A stretch of 64,000 nt of DNA. Source: Pseudomonas sp. dw_612. GTDB taxonomy: Bacteria; Pseudomonadota; Gammaproteobacteria; Pseudomonadales; Pseudomonadaceae. The position numbers and the translations under genes were made by a program. This document shows, piece after piece, positions 44,053-53,001 of the stretch (position 1 is its first letter; every line of letters begins with the position of its first letter). Location of the stretch: the NCBI RefSeq assembly GCF_018449725.1, contig NZ_JAAVVC010000001.1, forward strand, positions 558,001 through 622,000, in the 5' to 3' direction. The notes under the pieces are model-generated. The model saw only the letters and a program-made list of their open reading frames with translations, made no database searches and had not been told where the DNA came from.

Positions 44053-45132
44053 ATGGCAACGGTCAACATCCAGCAACTTCGTAAAAACTATGGCTCGATC
44101 CCCGTGTTGCACGGCATCGACCTCTCCATCGCCGACGGTCAATTCGTCTCGCTGGTGGGGGCTTCCGGCTGCGGCAAGTCCACACTGCTGCGGATGATCG
44201 CCGGGCTGGAAACAGTCAGCGCCGGCACCATCGAGCTCAACGGCAAGGTCATCAACAACCTGTCGCCGAAGGACCGGGACATCGCCATGGTGTTCCAGAA
44301 CTATGCGTTGTACCCGCACATGACGGTGGCGCAGAACATGGGTTTCAGCCTGCACCTGCGCAAGGAATCCCCCGAGCGCATCGACAAGGCCGTACGGGAA
44401 ACCGCCGCCCTGCTCGGCCTTGCGCCATACCTGGATCGTTACCCCAAGGCGTTGTCGGGCGGCCAGCGCCAGCGCGTTGCCATGGGCCGGGCCATCGTGC
44501 GCGAGCCCCAGGTGTTTCTGTTCGACGAACCGCTGTCGAACCTCGACGCCAAACTGCGGGTGCAGATGCGCATCGAGATCCGCACCTTGCAACGCCGGCT
44601 CGGCACCACCGCCATCTACGTGACCCACGACCAGATGGAGGCCATGACCATGTCCGATCTGATCGTGGTCATGAATGCCGGTCGCATCGAGCAGATCGGC
44701 GCGCCCATCGAAGTGTATGACCGGCCGGCCAATCTGTTCGTGGCGACGTTCATCGGCTCACCGGCGATGAATCTGATCGAAGGCTTGCTGGAGCATGAGG
44801 GCGCCGAGTCCTTCGTGCGGGTCGGCGGGCATCGCATTGAGTTGGGCCGACACGTTGACCTGCCGCCGTCGACAGCGGTGGTGGTGGGGATTCGCCCCGA
44901 ACACGTGACCCTGGCGCCGGTGGAAGGACCGACATTTTCCCTGCCGTTCAGCGTCGAACTGATCGAACCGACCGGCGCCGACAGCCATGTCTATGGGCGT
45001 TCATGCGATGCCCAGGTGGTGGCCTCGCTGTCACGCCGCGACAGCCTGGCGCTGGGCGAGCACGTGATGCTGCGCGGCCGTTGCGAGCAGTTGCATGTGT
45101 TTGAAAAAGCCAGTGGGTTGCGGGTGGACTGA
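44053..45132 (+). CDS. ABC transporter ATP-binding protein (UgpC/MalK type)
   Basis: A 359-residue ATPase. Walker A is GASGCGKST near 37-45, the signature is LSGGQRQR, and Walker B is VFLFDEPLSNLDAK. The C-terminal TOBE regulatory part follows (VVVGIRPEHVTLAP). It completes the importer with the binding protein and two permeases. AGGTGG lies upstream of the ATG at 44053. Confidence 0.92.
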   Translation: MATVNIQQLRKNYGSIPVLHGIDLSIADGQFVSLVGASGCGKSTLLRMIAGLETVSAGTIELNGKVINNLSPKDRDIAMVFQNYALYPHMTVAQNMGFSLHLRKESPERIDKAVRETAALLGLAPYLDRYPKALSGGQRQRVAMGRAIVREPQVFLFDEPLSNLDAKLRVQMRIEIRTLQRRLGTTAIYVTHDQMEAMTMSDLIVVMNAGRIEQIGAPIEVYDRPANLFVATFIGSPAMNLIEGLLEHEGAESFVRVGGHRIELGRHVDLPPSTAVVVGIRPEHVTLAPVEGPTFSLPFSVELIEPTGADSHVYGRSCDAQVVASLSRRDSLALGEHVMLRGRCEQLHVFEKASGLRVD

Positions 45133-45195
45133 AGGAATCCCGATGTAACGAGTACGCCTTTCCTCGCCACTGTAGGCAGTGGCTGATCTGACGCC

Positions 45196-45277
45196 TTCGC
45201 GAGCAAGCCCGCTCCCACACTTGACCGAGTTCCTTCAAGGGAATGCGGTTGAGTGTGGGAGCGGGCTTGCTCGCAAA
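45196..45277. repeat. REPIN, family 1 (spacer GACCGAGTT)
   Basis: Inverted core pair with spacer CTTGACCGAGTTCCTTCAAG and on. Right core ends CGCAAAAGG, slightly diverged. The 25 bases to its left match those left of 36658. Confidence 0.9.
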
Positions 45278-45349
45278 AGGGCTAAAACAGGCGATATATC
45301 CCTATCGCCAATCTTTTCGTCGACAAAATCAAAAACATTATTTGCTTTA

Positions 45350-45361
45350 TTTGTATACAAA
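45350..45361. promoter_or_regulatory. GntR-like dyad upstream of purine permease
   Basis: TTTGTATACAAA, a perfect 12-bp palindrome 129 bases upstream of the GTG start. The core TTGTATACAA repeats at 48398 and, with one change, at 48203. Confidence 0.55.
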
Positions 45362-45489
45362 AGCATAATCCACTTCGTGCGAGTTCCTGACCAAGCGGTC
45401 AACAAATTCGCAAGTGCCTCAAAGGACCGCTGCCACCCTCATGGGTCCGGTCCTGGAAATAAAAATAAAACTCTTGAGGAGTACTCGCT

Positions 45490-46839
45490 GTGGAAAGCCG
45501 CAAATCCGAAGCCCCGTCGCTGGAACTCTCGCCGCCGTTACGCAATGGCTGGCTGGAGCGCATCTTCAAACTCACCTTGCATGGCACCACGGTGAAGACC
45601 GAGCTGATTGCCGGTCTGACAACCTTCATCACCATGGCTTACATCATCTTCGTCAACCCGAACATCATGGCCGATGCCGGCATCGATCACGGCGCCGCAT
45701 TTGTCGCCACGTGCATCGCCGCCGCCCTGGGCTGCCTGTTGATGGGCCTGTACGCCAACTGGCCAGTCGGCCTCGCGCCGGGCATGGGCCTCAACGCCTT
45801 CTTCACCTACACCGTAGTCGGCACCATGGGCTACAACTGGGAAACCGCCCTCGGCGCGGTGTTTGTGTCCGGTGTGTTGTTCATGATCCTGACCTTCTCC
45901 AAGATCCGCGAATGGCTGCTCAACAGCATTCCGGTCAGCCTGCGCTACGCCATGGGCGCCGGTGTGGGGCTGTTCCTGGGGATCATCGGCCTGAAAACCG
46001 CCGGCATCGTCGTCGACAGCCCGGCGACCCTGATCAAGCTCGGCTCCCTGCGCGAACCCGGCCCGCTACTGGCGGCCATCTGCTTCCTGATGATCGCCGT
46101 GCTCAGCTACCACAAAGTCTTCGGTGCGATCCTCATCAGCATCATCACCGTGACCGCTGCCGGTTGGGGCCTGGGCCTGGTGCATTACGAGGGCATCATG
46201 TCCGCCCCGCCGAGCCTGGCACCGACCTGGATGGCCATGAACGTTGCCGGCGTGTTCAACGTCAGCATGATCAGCGTGGTGCTGGCGTTCCTCTTCGTGC
46301 ACATGTTCGACACCGCCGGTACCCTGATGGGTGTGGCCCAGCGCGCCAACCTGGTGAACGCAGACGGTCGTATCGAAAACCTCTCCCGCGCGATGAAAGC
46401 CGACAGCGCCTCCAGCGTTTTCGGGGCGATGGTCGGTGTCCCTCCCGTCACAAGCTATGTAGAAAGCGCCGCAGGTGTAGCCGCTGGTGGTCGGACTGGT
46501 CTTACCGCCGTGACCGTAGGTGTGCTATTTATTGCCGCGATGTTCTTCGCGCCGCTGGCTGGCATGATTCCCGCTTACGCCACCGCCGGTGCATTGATTT
46601 ATGTCGCGATGCTGATGATGAGCGGCATGGCGCACATCGAATGGGATGAAGCGACCGACAGCATTCCGGCGATCGTCACCGCGATCATGATGCCGTTGAC
46701 CTTCTCGGTCGCCGACGGTATCGCGCTGGGCTTTATCACTTATGTGGTGTTGAAGGCCGGCACCGGTAAGTACAAGGAAATTTCCGTCAGTCTGTGGGTG
46801 CTCTGCGCGATCTTCATCGCCAAGTTCATTTTCTTGTAA
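45490..46839 (+). CDS. NCS2 purine permease (AzgA/GhxP-like)
   Basis: A 449-residue inner-membrane carrier of the nucleobase-cation symporter 2 AzgA branch, which takes up adenine, guanine or hypoxanthine. Features are ELIAGLTTFITMAYIIFVNPN, the LFVHMFDTAGTLMGVA motif, and TSYVESAAGVAAGGRTGL. GTG start at 45490 follows GAGGAGTACTCGCT. It is first gene of the purine region. A terminator follows. Confidence 0.9.
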   Translation: MESRKSEAPSLELSPPLRNGWLERIFKLTLHGTTVKTELIAGLTTFITMAYIIFVNPNIMADAGIDHGAAFVATCIAAALGCLLMGLYANWPVGLAPGMGLNAFFTYTVVGTMGYNWETALGAVFVSGVLFMILTFSKIREWLLNSIPVSLRYAMGAGVGLFLGIIGLKTAGIVVDSPATLIKLGSLREPGPLLAAICFLMIAVLSYHKVFGAILISIITVTAAGWGLGLVHYEGIMSAPPSLAPTWMAMNVAGVFNVSMISVVLAFLFVHMFDTAGTLMGVAQRANLVNADGRIENLSRAMKADSASSVFGAMVGVPPVTSYVESAAGVAAGGRTGLTAVTVGVLFIAAMFFAPLAGMIPAYATAGALIYVAMLMMSGMAHIEWDEATDSIPAIVTAIMMPLTFSVADGIALGFITYVVLKAGTGKYKEISVSLWVLCAIFIAKFIFL

Positions 46840-46859
46840 GCGGTCATCGTTTCAAACAG

Positions 46860-46884
46860 CCTCACCCCGTCGGGTGGGGCTTTT
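46860..46884 (+). terminator. Terminator of the purine permease gene
   Basis: CCTCACCC / GGGTGGGG stem (one T-G pair) with loop CGTC, then CTTTTG. Confidence 0.65.
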
Positions 46885-46903
46885 GCACATTAGGAGGAAA
46901 GTG

Positions 46904-47530
46904 ATGAGTCTGGAAACCTGGCTGCTGTTCAGCGGCGCTGCGCTGGTGGTGATCCTGATCCCGGGGCCATTGTCTTTGCTGATGATCAGCAACAGTTTGA
47001 ACTACGGTTTGCGTCGTTCTTACCCGGCGTTTCTCGGTGGGGTGATTGCCTCGATTTGTTTGCTCAGCGCCTCGGCGCTGGGTCTGGGCGCCCTGCTGCT
47101 GGCGTCGGAACAGCTGTTCAGCGCGTTGAAGATTGTCGGCGCGCTGTACCTGTTCTACCTCGCCTGGCAGAGCTGGCAGCAATCGCGCCAGCCCTCGGTC
47201 GGCGCCGAAGTGCCCCAGGCTGCGCCGGTACCGCGCTTTCGTGCGCTGTTTGGTCGCGCGTTTGTGCTGGGTGCGAGCAATCCGAAAGACATCCTGTTCT
47301 TCGCCGCGTTTTTGCCGCAATTCTTGAGCGCCGAGCAACCGTTCCTGCCGCAGTTGCTGGTGATGATTGCTACGTGGACCGTGCTCGATCTGCTGTGCAA
47401 ATTGGCCTATGGCCTGGGCGCCCATGGCGCGGCGCGGTATCTGCGCAGCGGCAAAGGCCAGAGCTGGTTTAACCGGATCAGTGCCGGGTTGTTCAGTGGT
47501 GCGGGGGCGGCGTCGTTGTTGAGCCGTTAG
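46904..47530 (+). CDS. LysE/RhtB family exporter
   Basis: A 208-residue membrane protein with six helices. The IPGPLSLLMISNSLNYGLRR opening and SNPKDILFFAAFLPQF segment are typical of the RhtB group, which exports amino acids or derivatives. AGGAGGAAAGTG before the ATG at 46904 is a very strong ribosome site. Its position among purine genes may be incidental. Confidence 0.88.
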   Translation: MSLETWLLFSGAALVVILIPGPLSLLMISNSLNYGLRRSYPAFLGGVIASICLLSASALGLGALLLASEQLFSALKIVGALYLFYLAWQSWQQSRQPSVGAEVPQAAPVPRFRALFGRAFVLGASNPKDILFFAAFLPQFLSAEQPFLPQLLVMIATWTVLDLLCKLAYGLGAHGAARYLRSGKGQSWFNRISAGLFSGAGAASLLSR

Positions 47531-47538
47531 CAAGGCAA

Positions 47539-47637
47539 GATCAAAAGATCGCAGCCTCGTTGCACTCGGCAGCTCCTACAGGGGATTACATTTCAAATGT
47601 AGGAGCTGTCGAGTGCAACGAGGCTGCGATCTTTTGA
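47539..47637. repeat. Inverted repeat, family 2 (GCAGCCTCGTTGCACTC variant)
   Basis: GATCAAAAGATCGCAGCCTC arm and its inverse, around GGGGATTACATTTCAAATG. Confidence 0.9.
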
Positions 47638-47650
47638 CTTTTTCGGGGAC

Positions 47651-47677
47651 AAAAAAAAGCCCGCAGTGTGGGCGGGC
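47651..47677 (-). terminator. Terminator of uraH
   Basis: Minus-strand GCCCGC / GCGGGC stem followed by eight T, 41 bases after the stop. Confidence 0.8.
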
Positions 47678-47718
47678 AAAAGACCAAAGAAGCTTTATGC
47701 GCAGATTCTTGGGGGAGT

Positions 47719-48072
47719 CTAGCTTCCTCTGTAGGTCGAATAGCTGTAGGGCGAAATCAGCAACGGCACGTGGTAGTGATCCTGTTCCGCAGAGATGCCA
47801 AACCGCAGCACCACCACATCGAGGAACGCCGGTTCCGGCAACTGAACGCCACGGGCGCGGTAGTAATCGCCCGCATGAAACTGAACCTGATAGACCCCGG
47901 AACGGTAGTCATCGCCTTGCAGCAACGGTGCATCGACACGGCCATCGCTGTTGGTGATCGCACTGGCGACCAATTCCAGTTGCGAGCCTTCAACGCGGTA
48001 CAACTCGACCTTGATCGAGCTGCCCGGGCAACCGTGTGCAGCGTCCAAAACGTGTGTAGTCAAACGTCCCAT
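47719..48072 (-). CDS. uraH: 5-hydroxyisourate hydrolase
   Basis: A 117-residue transthyretin-related enzyme that opens 5-hydroxyisourate to OHCU. It opens MGRLTTHVLDAAHGCPG with H7 in the active site, and ends with the diagnostic YRGS tetrapeptide (114-117). It acts in the cytoplasm after PuuD. It is transcribed divergently from puuE. Upstream is the TTGTACACAA dyad at 48203. Weak ribosome site. Confidence 0.94.
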   Translation of the reverse strand: MGRLTTHVLDAAHGCPGSSIKVELYRVEGSQLELVASAITNSDGRVDAPLLQGDDYRSGVYQVQFHAGDYYRARGVQLPEPAFLDVVVLRFGISAEQDHYHVPLLISPYSYSTYRGS

Positions 48073-48201
48073 TGATTCTGCGCGCCTGGCTGCGAACAGC
48101 AGTCAAGCCTCGCGCCTCCCGAAGTCAGTTGAAAGGAGACCGCACCGTTTCGGAGCACGAAAAGCTGCGGCGAGCGACTGATTAAGACACTTTTCAAAAA
48201 A

Positions 48202-48213
48202 ATTGTACACAAT
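48202..48213. promoter_or_regulatory. GntR-like dyad near uraH
   Basis: ATTGTACACAAT, a perfect palindrome apart from the central TA/CA step. It lies 130 bases upstream of uraH. Confidence 0.45.
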
Positions 48214-48315
48214 AAAAACGACATTTTTATCGCAGCCGCCGTCATCCGTGGATTCCCGGCGAATCTGACCACGAACCATGCGTGCAGCGGACCTTCTATC
48301 CATTAGCTGACCAGT

Positions 48316-48332
48316 CAGGCAGGTTTCTTGCA
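48316..48332 (+). promoter_or_regulatory. Sigma-54-like promoter upstream of puuE
   Basis: CAGGCAGGTTTCTTGCA: GG and GC are 10 bases apart with a perfect TTGCA, and two mismatches in the -24 box. It is 160 bases upstream of the puuE start. Confidence 0.35.
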
Positions 48333-48396
48333 GTAGCATCCCTTCATGACAGTTAATGAAAAATGCAAAAATTCAGGCTTACAAAATGAATATAAA

Positions 48397-48408
48397 GTTG
48401 TATACAAT
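48397..48408. promoter_or_regulatory. GntR-like dyad upstream of puuE
   Basis: GTTGTATACAAT with the same 10-base core, TTGTATACAA, as at 45351. Confidence 0.55.
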
Positions 48409-48491
48409 CAACCCATCGCTGTGACGCCAGCCTGGCATCTATCCGCCAGGTCGCCCACACAACCTGTCAACGAATAAGAAGGAAGACTGCA

Positions 48492-49418
48492 GTGAGCGCT
48501 GACTACCCACGCGACCTGGTCGGTTACGGCAGTAACCCTCCGCACCCACACTGGCCGGGCAATGCCCGCATCGCTTTGTCCTTCGTGCTCAATTACGAGG
48601 AGGGTGGCGAGCGCAATATCCTGCACGGCGATAAAGAGTCCGAAGCCTTCCTCTCGGAAATGGTCTCGGCCCAGCCGCTGCAAGGCGCGCGCAACATGAG
48701 CATGGAATCCCTTTACGAGTATGGCAGCCGCGCCGGCGTGTGGCGGGTGCTGAAGCTGTTCAAGGAATTCGACATCCCGCTGACGATCTTCGCCGTCGCC
48801 ATGGCCGCCCAGCGCCACCCGGACGTGATCCGCGCCATGGTCGATGCCGGCCACGAGATCTGCAGCCACGGCTACCGCTGGATCGACTATCAGTACATGG
48901 ATGAAGCCCAGGAACGCGAGCACATGCTCGAAGCGATCCGCATCCTTACCGAACTCACCGGCGAACGCCCACTGGGCTGGTACACCGGCCGCACCGGCCC
49001 GAACACCCGTCGGCTGGTGATGGAAGAAGGCGGTTTTCTCTACGACTGCGACACCTACGACGACGACCTGCCCTACTGGGAACCGAACAACCCGACCGGC
49101 AAGCCGCACCTGGTGATCCCGTACACCCTGGACACCAACGACATGCGCTTCACCCAGGTCCAGGGTTTCAACAAGGGCGACGATTTCTTCGAATACCTCA
49201 AAGATGCGTTCGACGTGTTGTACGCCGAAGGCGCCGATGCACCGAAGATGCTCTCGATCGGCCTGCACTGCCGCTTGATCGGCCGTCCGGCGCGTCTGGC
49301 CTCGCTCAAACGCTTTATCGAATACGCTAAAAGTCATGAACAGGTGTGGTTCAGCCGCCGTGTCGACATCGCTCGCCACTGGCAGGAAACCCACCCGTAC
49401 CAAGGGGCTGCCCAATGA
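48492..49418 (+). CDS. puuE: Allantoinase PuuE (polysaccharide deacetylase fold)
   Basis: A 308-residue cytoplasmic allantoinase unrelated to the metallo-dependent AllB type. It opens MSADYPRDLVGYGSNPPHPHWPG, with polysaccharide-deacetylase motifs AMVDAGHEICSHGYRWID near 118-135. It hydrolyses (S)-allantoin to allantoate. GTG start at 48492 follows AAGAAGGAAGACTG. ATGA overlap with uraD. Name collides with the unrelated putrescine puuE. Confidence 0.92.
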   Translation: MSADYPRDLVGYGSNPPHPHWPGNARIALSFVLNYEEGGERNILHGDKESEAFLSEMVSAQPLQGARNMSMESLYEYGSRAGVWRVLKLFKEFDIPLTIFAVAMAAQRHPDVIRAMVDAGHEICSHGYRWIDYQYMDEAQEREHMLEAIRILTELTGERPLGWYTGRTGPNTRRLVMEEGGFLYDCDTYDDDLPYWEPNNPTGKPHLVIPYTLDTNDMRFTQVQGFNKGDDFFEYLKDAFDVLYAEGADAPKMLSIGLHCRLIGRPARLASLKRFIEYAKSHEQVWFSRRVDIARHWQETHPYQGAAQ

Positions 49419-49930
49419 GCACCTTTCAAACGCTGAAACCGTCGAGCTTGAGCCGCGAGGCGTTCGTCGCCGCGTTCGCCGACATCTACGAACATTCGCC
49501 ATGGGTGGCCGAGAAGGCCTTCGACCTGGGCCAGGACACCTCGATCGACCAGATCGAAACCCTGCACCAGCGCATGAGCGACATCCTGTTGAGTGCTGAT
49601 CATCAAAGCCAACTGGCCCTGATCAACGCTCACCCGGACCTGGCCGGCAAAGCCGCCGTCCAGGGCCAACTGACCGAAGCCAGCACCAATGAACAAGCGG
49701 GCGCCGGTATTCACCAATGCACGGCCGAAGAGTTCCAGCGCTTCACCGAGCTGAACGACGCCTACAAGGCCACGTTCAAGTTTCCCTTCATCATGGCGGT
49801 AAAAGGCAGCAACCGGCATCAGATCCTCGCGGCGTTCGAAACGCGCATTCACAACTCGGCAGACACCGAATTCAAATGCGCGCTGGCAGAGATCAACAAG
49901 ATCGCCCTGTTCCGCTTACTGACCCTATAG
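49415..49930 (+). CDS. uraD: OHCU decarboxylase
   Basis: A 171-residue 2-oxo-4-hydroxy-4-carboxy-5-ureidoimidazoline decarboxylase that gives (S)-allantoin. Active-site His is H73 in LINAHPDLAGKAAVQ, and the FKFPFIMAVKGSNRHQILAAFETRI segment near 118-142 is a family mark. It is translationally coupled to puuE. Length is normal. Confidence 0.94.
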   Translation: MSTFQTLKPSSLSREAFVAAFADIYEHSPWVAEKAFDLGQDTSIDQIETLHQRMSDILLSADHQSQLALINAHPDLAGKAAVQGQLTEASTNEQAGAGIHQCTAEEFQRFTELNDAYKATFKFPFIMAVKGSNRHQILAAFETRIHNSADTEFKCALAEINKIALFRLLTL

Positions 49931-50018
49931 CGAGCCTGGCCCGAGCGACACTGAACGCATACATCGCCCAGGGCCCTGCAAGCATCCCAAGCCAACTTAT
50001 TAAAGGCAGACAAGAAGA

Positions 50019-51014
50019 ATGAAAGCTTACGCCGTACCTTTCGAGAAGTTCGTCAACCTGGCCGACGCCCGCCTGGGCACCAAAATCATCTCGGTCACCG
50101 ATGACTGGTTCGCTGATGCCAACCGCCTGTTCCAGCCCACCCCGGCTGTGTGGAAAGAAGGCGTGTTCGATGACAACGGCAAGTGGATGGACGGCTGGGA
50201 ATCGCGCCGCAAGCGCTTCGAAGGCTATGACAGCGCCGTGATCCGCCTGGGTGTAGCAGGCTCGATCAAAGGCGTGGACATCGACACTTCATTCTTCACC
50301 GGCAACTACCCGCCGTCGGCCTCCCTGGAAGCGTGTTTCCTGGCTGAAGGCGAACCGACCGAAAACACCCAGTGGGTTGAAGTGCTGTCGGCCGTCGAGC
50401 TGCAAGGCAACAGCCACCACTACCACGAAATCAACAACGACCAGGCGTTCAGCCACCTGCGCTTCAACATCTACCCGGATGGCGGCGTAGCACGTCTGCG
50501 TGTGTACGGCGTGCCGCACCGCGACTGGTCGGCCGTGGGCGACAACGAGCAAGTTGATCTGGCAGCAGCCCTCAACGGTGGCCGCGCCCTCGCCTGCTCC
50601 GACGAACACTTCGGGCGCATGAGCAACATCCTCAACCCGGGCCGTGGCATCAACATGGGCGACGGCTGGGAAACCGCCCGTCGTCGCACGCCGGGCAATG
50701 ACTGGGTGATCGTCGCGCTGGGCCATGCCGGCGAAGTCGAGAAAGTCATCGTCGACACCCTGCACTTCAAGGGCAACTACCCGGACACTTGCTCGATCCA
50801 GGGCGCCTTCGTCAAGGGCGGCACCGACAGCCAGATCGAAACCCAATCCCTGTTCTGGCGCGAACTGCTGCCGGCGCAGAAACTGGAAATGCACGCCGAA
50901 CACAGCTTCGCCGAGCAGATTAAAGCGCTGGGCCCGATCACCCACATCCGCCTCAACGTGTTCCCGGATGGTGGTGTGAGTCGCCTGCGCGTCCTCGGCA
51001 AAGTAGCGAAGTAA
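50019..51014 (+). CDS. alc: Allantoicase
   Basis: A 331-residue enzyme with two duplicated jelly-roll domains ([10 protein letters not shown] near 12 and the later [21 protein letters not shown] near 185). Motifs include DGWESRRKR and [21 protein letters not shown]. It hydrolyses allantoate to ureidoglycolate and urea. It lies 88 bases after uraD in the same direction. Length is normal. Confidence 0.94.
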   Translation: MKAYAVPFEKFVNLADARLGTKIISVTDDWFADANRLFQPTPAVWKEGVFDDNGKWMDGWESRRKRFEGYDSAVIRLGVAGSIKGVDIDTSFFTGNYPPSASLEACFLAEGEPTENTQWVEVLSAVELQGNSHHYHEINNDQAFSHLRFNIYPDGGVARLRVYGVPHRDWSAVGDNEQVDLAAALNGGRALACSDEHFGRMSNILNPGRGINMGDGWETARRRTPGNDWVIVALGHAGEVEKVIVDTLHFKGNYPDTCSIQGAFVKGGTDSQIETQSLFWRELLPAQKLEMHAEHSFAEQIKALGPITHIRLNVFPDGGVSRLRVLGKVAK

Positions 51015-51027
51015 GCGGTGAAGCCAT

Positions 51028-51091
51028 TCGCGAGCAAGCCCGCTCCCACAGGGGAATGCATTCCAAATGTGGGAGCGGGCTTGCTCGCGAA
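51028..51091. repeat. REPIN, family 1 (short spacer)
   Basis: Inverted core pair around GGGGAATGCATTCCAAAT, between alc and allA. Confidence 0.9.
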
Positions 51092-51134
51092 GGCGTCAGA
51101 ACAAACAACACAGAATTCGGAAAAGAAGACCAGC

Positions 51135-51638
51135 ATGCGCACACTGACGATTGAACCGCTGACCAAAGAAGCCTTCGCCCCTTTCGGTGACGTGATCGAA
51201 ACCGACGGCAGCGATCACTTCATGATCAACAACGGTTCGACCATGCGCTTTCATAAACTGGCGACGGTGCAAACCGCCACGCCAGAAGACAACGCGATCA
51301 TCAGCATCTTCCGCGCCGACGCGCAGGACATGCCACTGACCGTCAGCATGCTGGAGCGTCACCCGCTGGGCAGCCAGGCTTTCATCCCGCTGCTCGGCAA
51401 CCCCTTTCTGATCGTGGTCGCGCCACTTGGCGATGAACCTGTATCAGGCTTGGTCCGCGCCTTCGTTACCAACGGCAGGCAGGGCATTAATTACCATCGC
51501 GGCGTTTGGCACCATCCGGTGCTGACGATCGAAAAGCGGGATGACTTCCTGGTGGTTGATCGCAGTGGCACAGGCAATAACTGCGATGAGCATTTTTTCA
51601 AAGAGGATGAGCGTTTGATCCTCGCCCCCCACCAATAA
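51135..51638 (+). CDS. allA: Ureidoglycolate lyase
   Basis: A 167-residue cupin-like lyase that splits ureidoglycolate to glyoxylate and urea. It opens MRTLTIEPLTKEAFAPFGDVIE, with INYHRGVWHHPVLTI near 120-134. No strong ribosome site (AAAGAAGACC). It follows alc across a REPIN. It completes the pathway to glyoxylate. Confidence 0.93.
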   Translation: MRTLTIEPLTKEAFAPFGDVIETDGSDHFMINNGSTMRFHKLATVQTATPEDNAIISIFRADAQDMPLTVSMLERHPLGSQAFIPLLGNPFLIVVAPLGDEPVSGLVRAFVTNGRQGINYHRGVWHHPVLTIEKRDDFLVVDRSGTGNNCDEHFFKEDERLILAPHQ

Positions 51639-51688
51639 GAGAAGGTCTGATCACTCGACGACAGAGTGACAGGCGAGAGGTAAAGACT

Positions 51689-52990
51689 GTGGAAGCACAT
51701 CTGTTGGAATGGCTGAACCTGAGCGTGCGCTGGGTTCACATGATTACTGGCGTGGCCTGGATCGGTGCGTCGTTCTATTTCGTCTGGCTGGAAAACAACC
51801 TCAATCGGGTCAACCCGAAAAGTGGTCTGGCGGGCGATCTGTGGGCGATCCACGGCGGCGGTATCTATCACCTGGAAAAATACAAACTGGCTCCACCGAC
51901 CATGCCGGACAACCTGCACTGGTTCAAATGGGAAGCCTACTTCACCTGGATGTCGGGGATCGCGCTGCTGTGCGTGGTGTTCTACTCCAACCCGACGTTG
52001 TACCTGCTGGCACCGGGCAGCAGCCTGAGCGGCCCTGAAGGCGTGGCCATCGGTATCGGCTCCCTGTTCATCGGCTGGTTCGTCTACTCCTTCCTCTGCG
52101 ACTCGGCCCTGGGCAAACGCCCTGCCCTGTTGGGTTTCATCCTGTTCGTGCTGATCATTGGCGCCGCTTACGGCTTCAGCAAAGTGTTCAGCGGTCGCGG
52201 TGCGTACCTGCACGTCGGCGCGATCATCGGCACCATCATGGTCGGCAACGTGTTCCGCATCATCATGCCGGCGCAACGCGCACTGGTCGCGGCGATTGCC
52301 GAGAACCGTACGCCGGATCCGGCGCTGCCGGCCAAAGGCTTGCTGCGTTCGCGGCACAACAACTACTTCACCTTGCCGGTGCTGTTCATCATGATCAGCA
52401 ACCACTTCCCGAGCACCTACGGCAGCCAATACAACTGGCTGATCCTGGCCGGGATCGCGGTGCTGGCGGTGTTGGTGCGTCACTACTTCAACACCCGTCA
52501 TGACAGCCACAAGTTTGCCTGGACGTTGCCGGTCGCAGCCGTCGGCATGATCAGCCTGGCCTACGTGACTGGCCCGGCGCAGATGCCGAGCGCACCGGAA
52601 GTGGCCAAGGCTCCTGGCACCATCGAGTATCAGCCGTTGCCGGAAACCGCCCTCGGTGGTGGTGCCAAACCTGCTGAAGCCAAGCCTGCCGCACCTGCCG
52701 CTGCACCGGCGCAAGCGTCGAATCAAGGCCCGGCGTTCGACAAGGTGCACAGCGTGATTCAGGAACGCTGCGCCGTGTGCCACTCGGCCAAACCGACCAG
52801 CCCGCTGTTCAGTGCAGCCCCGGCCGGCGTGATGTTCGACACCCCGCAACAAATCCAGCAACTGGCCCCGCGGATCCAGGCGCAAGCCGTCGCCAGCCAG
52901 ATCATGCCACTGGGCAACATCACCCAGATGACCCAGCAAGAGCGTGACCTGATTGGTGCCTGGATCAACCAGGGAGCCCAGACCAACTAA
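51689..52990 (+). CDS. puuD: Urate hydroxylase PuuD with C-terminal cytochrome c
   Basis: A 433-residue inner-membrane urate oxidase that uses no O2 at the active site but passes electrons through a fused cytochrome. About eight membrane helices (residues 10-300) precede a Pro/Ala linker (residues 305-345). A periplasmic haem domain carries C361-A-V-C364-H365 and an IMPLGN methionine candidate near 401-405. The GTG start at 51689 follows GAGAGGTAAAGACT. It gives 5-hydroxyisourate for UraH. Confidence 0.93.
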   Translation: MEAHLLEWLNLSVRWVHMITGVAWIGASFYFVWLENNLNRVNPKSGLAGDLWAIHGGGIYHLEKYKLAPPTMPDNLHWFKWEAYFTWMSGIALLCVVFYSNPTLYLLAPGSSLSGPEGVAIGIGSLFIGWFVYSFLCDSALGKRPALLGFILFVLIIGAAYGFSKVFSGRGAYLHVGAIIGTIMVGNVFRIIMPAQRALVAAIAENRTPDPALPAKGLLRSRHNNYFTLPVLFIMISNHFPSTYGSQYNWLILAGIAVLAVLVRHYFNTRHDSHKFAWTLPVAAVGMISLAYVTGPAQMPSAPEVAKAPGTIEYQPLPETALGGGAKPAEAKPAAPAAAPAQASNQGPAFDKVHSVIQERCAVCHSAKPTSPLFSAAPAGVMFDTPQQIQQLAPRIQAQAVASQIMPLGNITQMTQQERDLIGAWINQGAQTN

Positions 52991-53001
52991 GCAACAAAAG
53001 C

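Larger units (their letters stand above)
45133..45489. other. Intergenic region before the purine permease
   Basis: It contains the REPIN at 45196 and the TTGTATACAA dyad at 45351. No gene is supported. Confidence 0.5.
48073..48491. other. Divergent uraH/puuE control region
   Basis: A 419-bp region with no gene. It holds two dyads (48202-48213 and 48397-48408) and a sigma-54-like box at 48316-48332. Confidence 0.55.

Noticed and set aside
46904..47530. LysE-type gene as a purine exporter
   Set aside because: The family exports amino acids or similar; position alone does not support purine transport.
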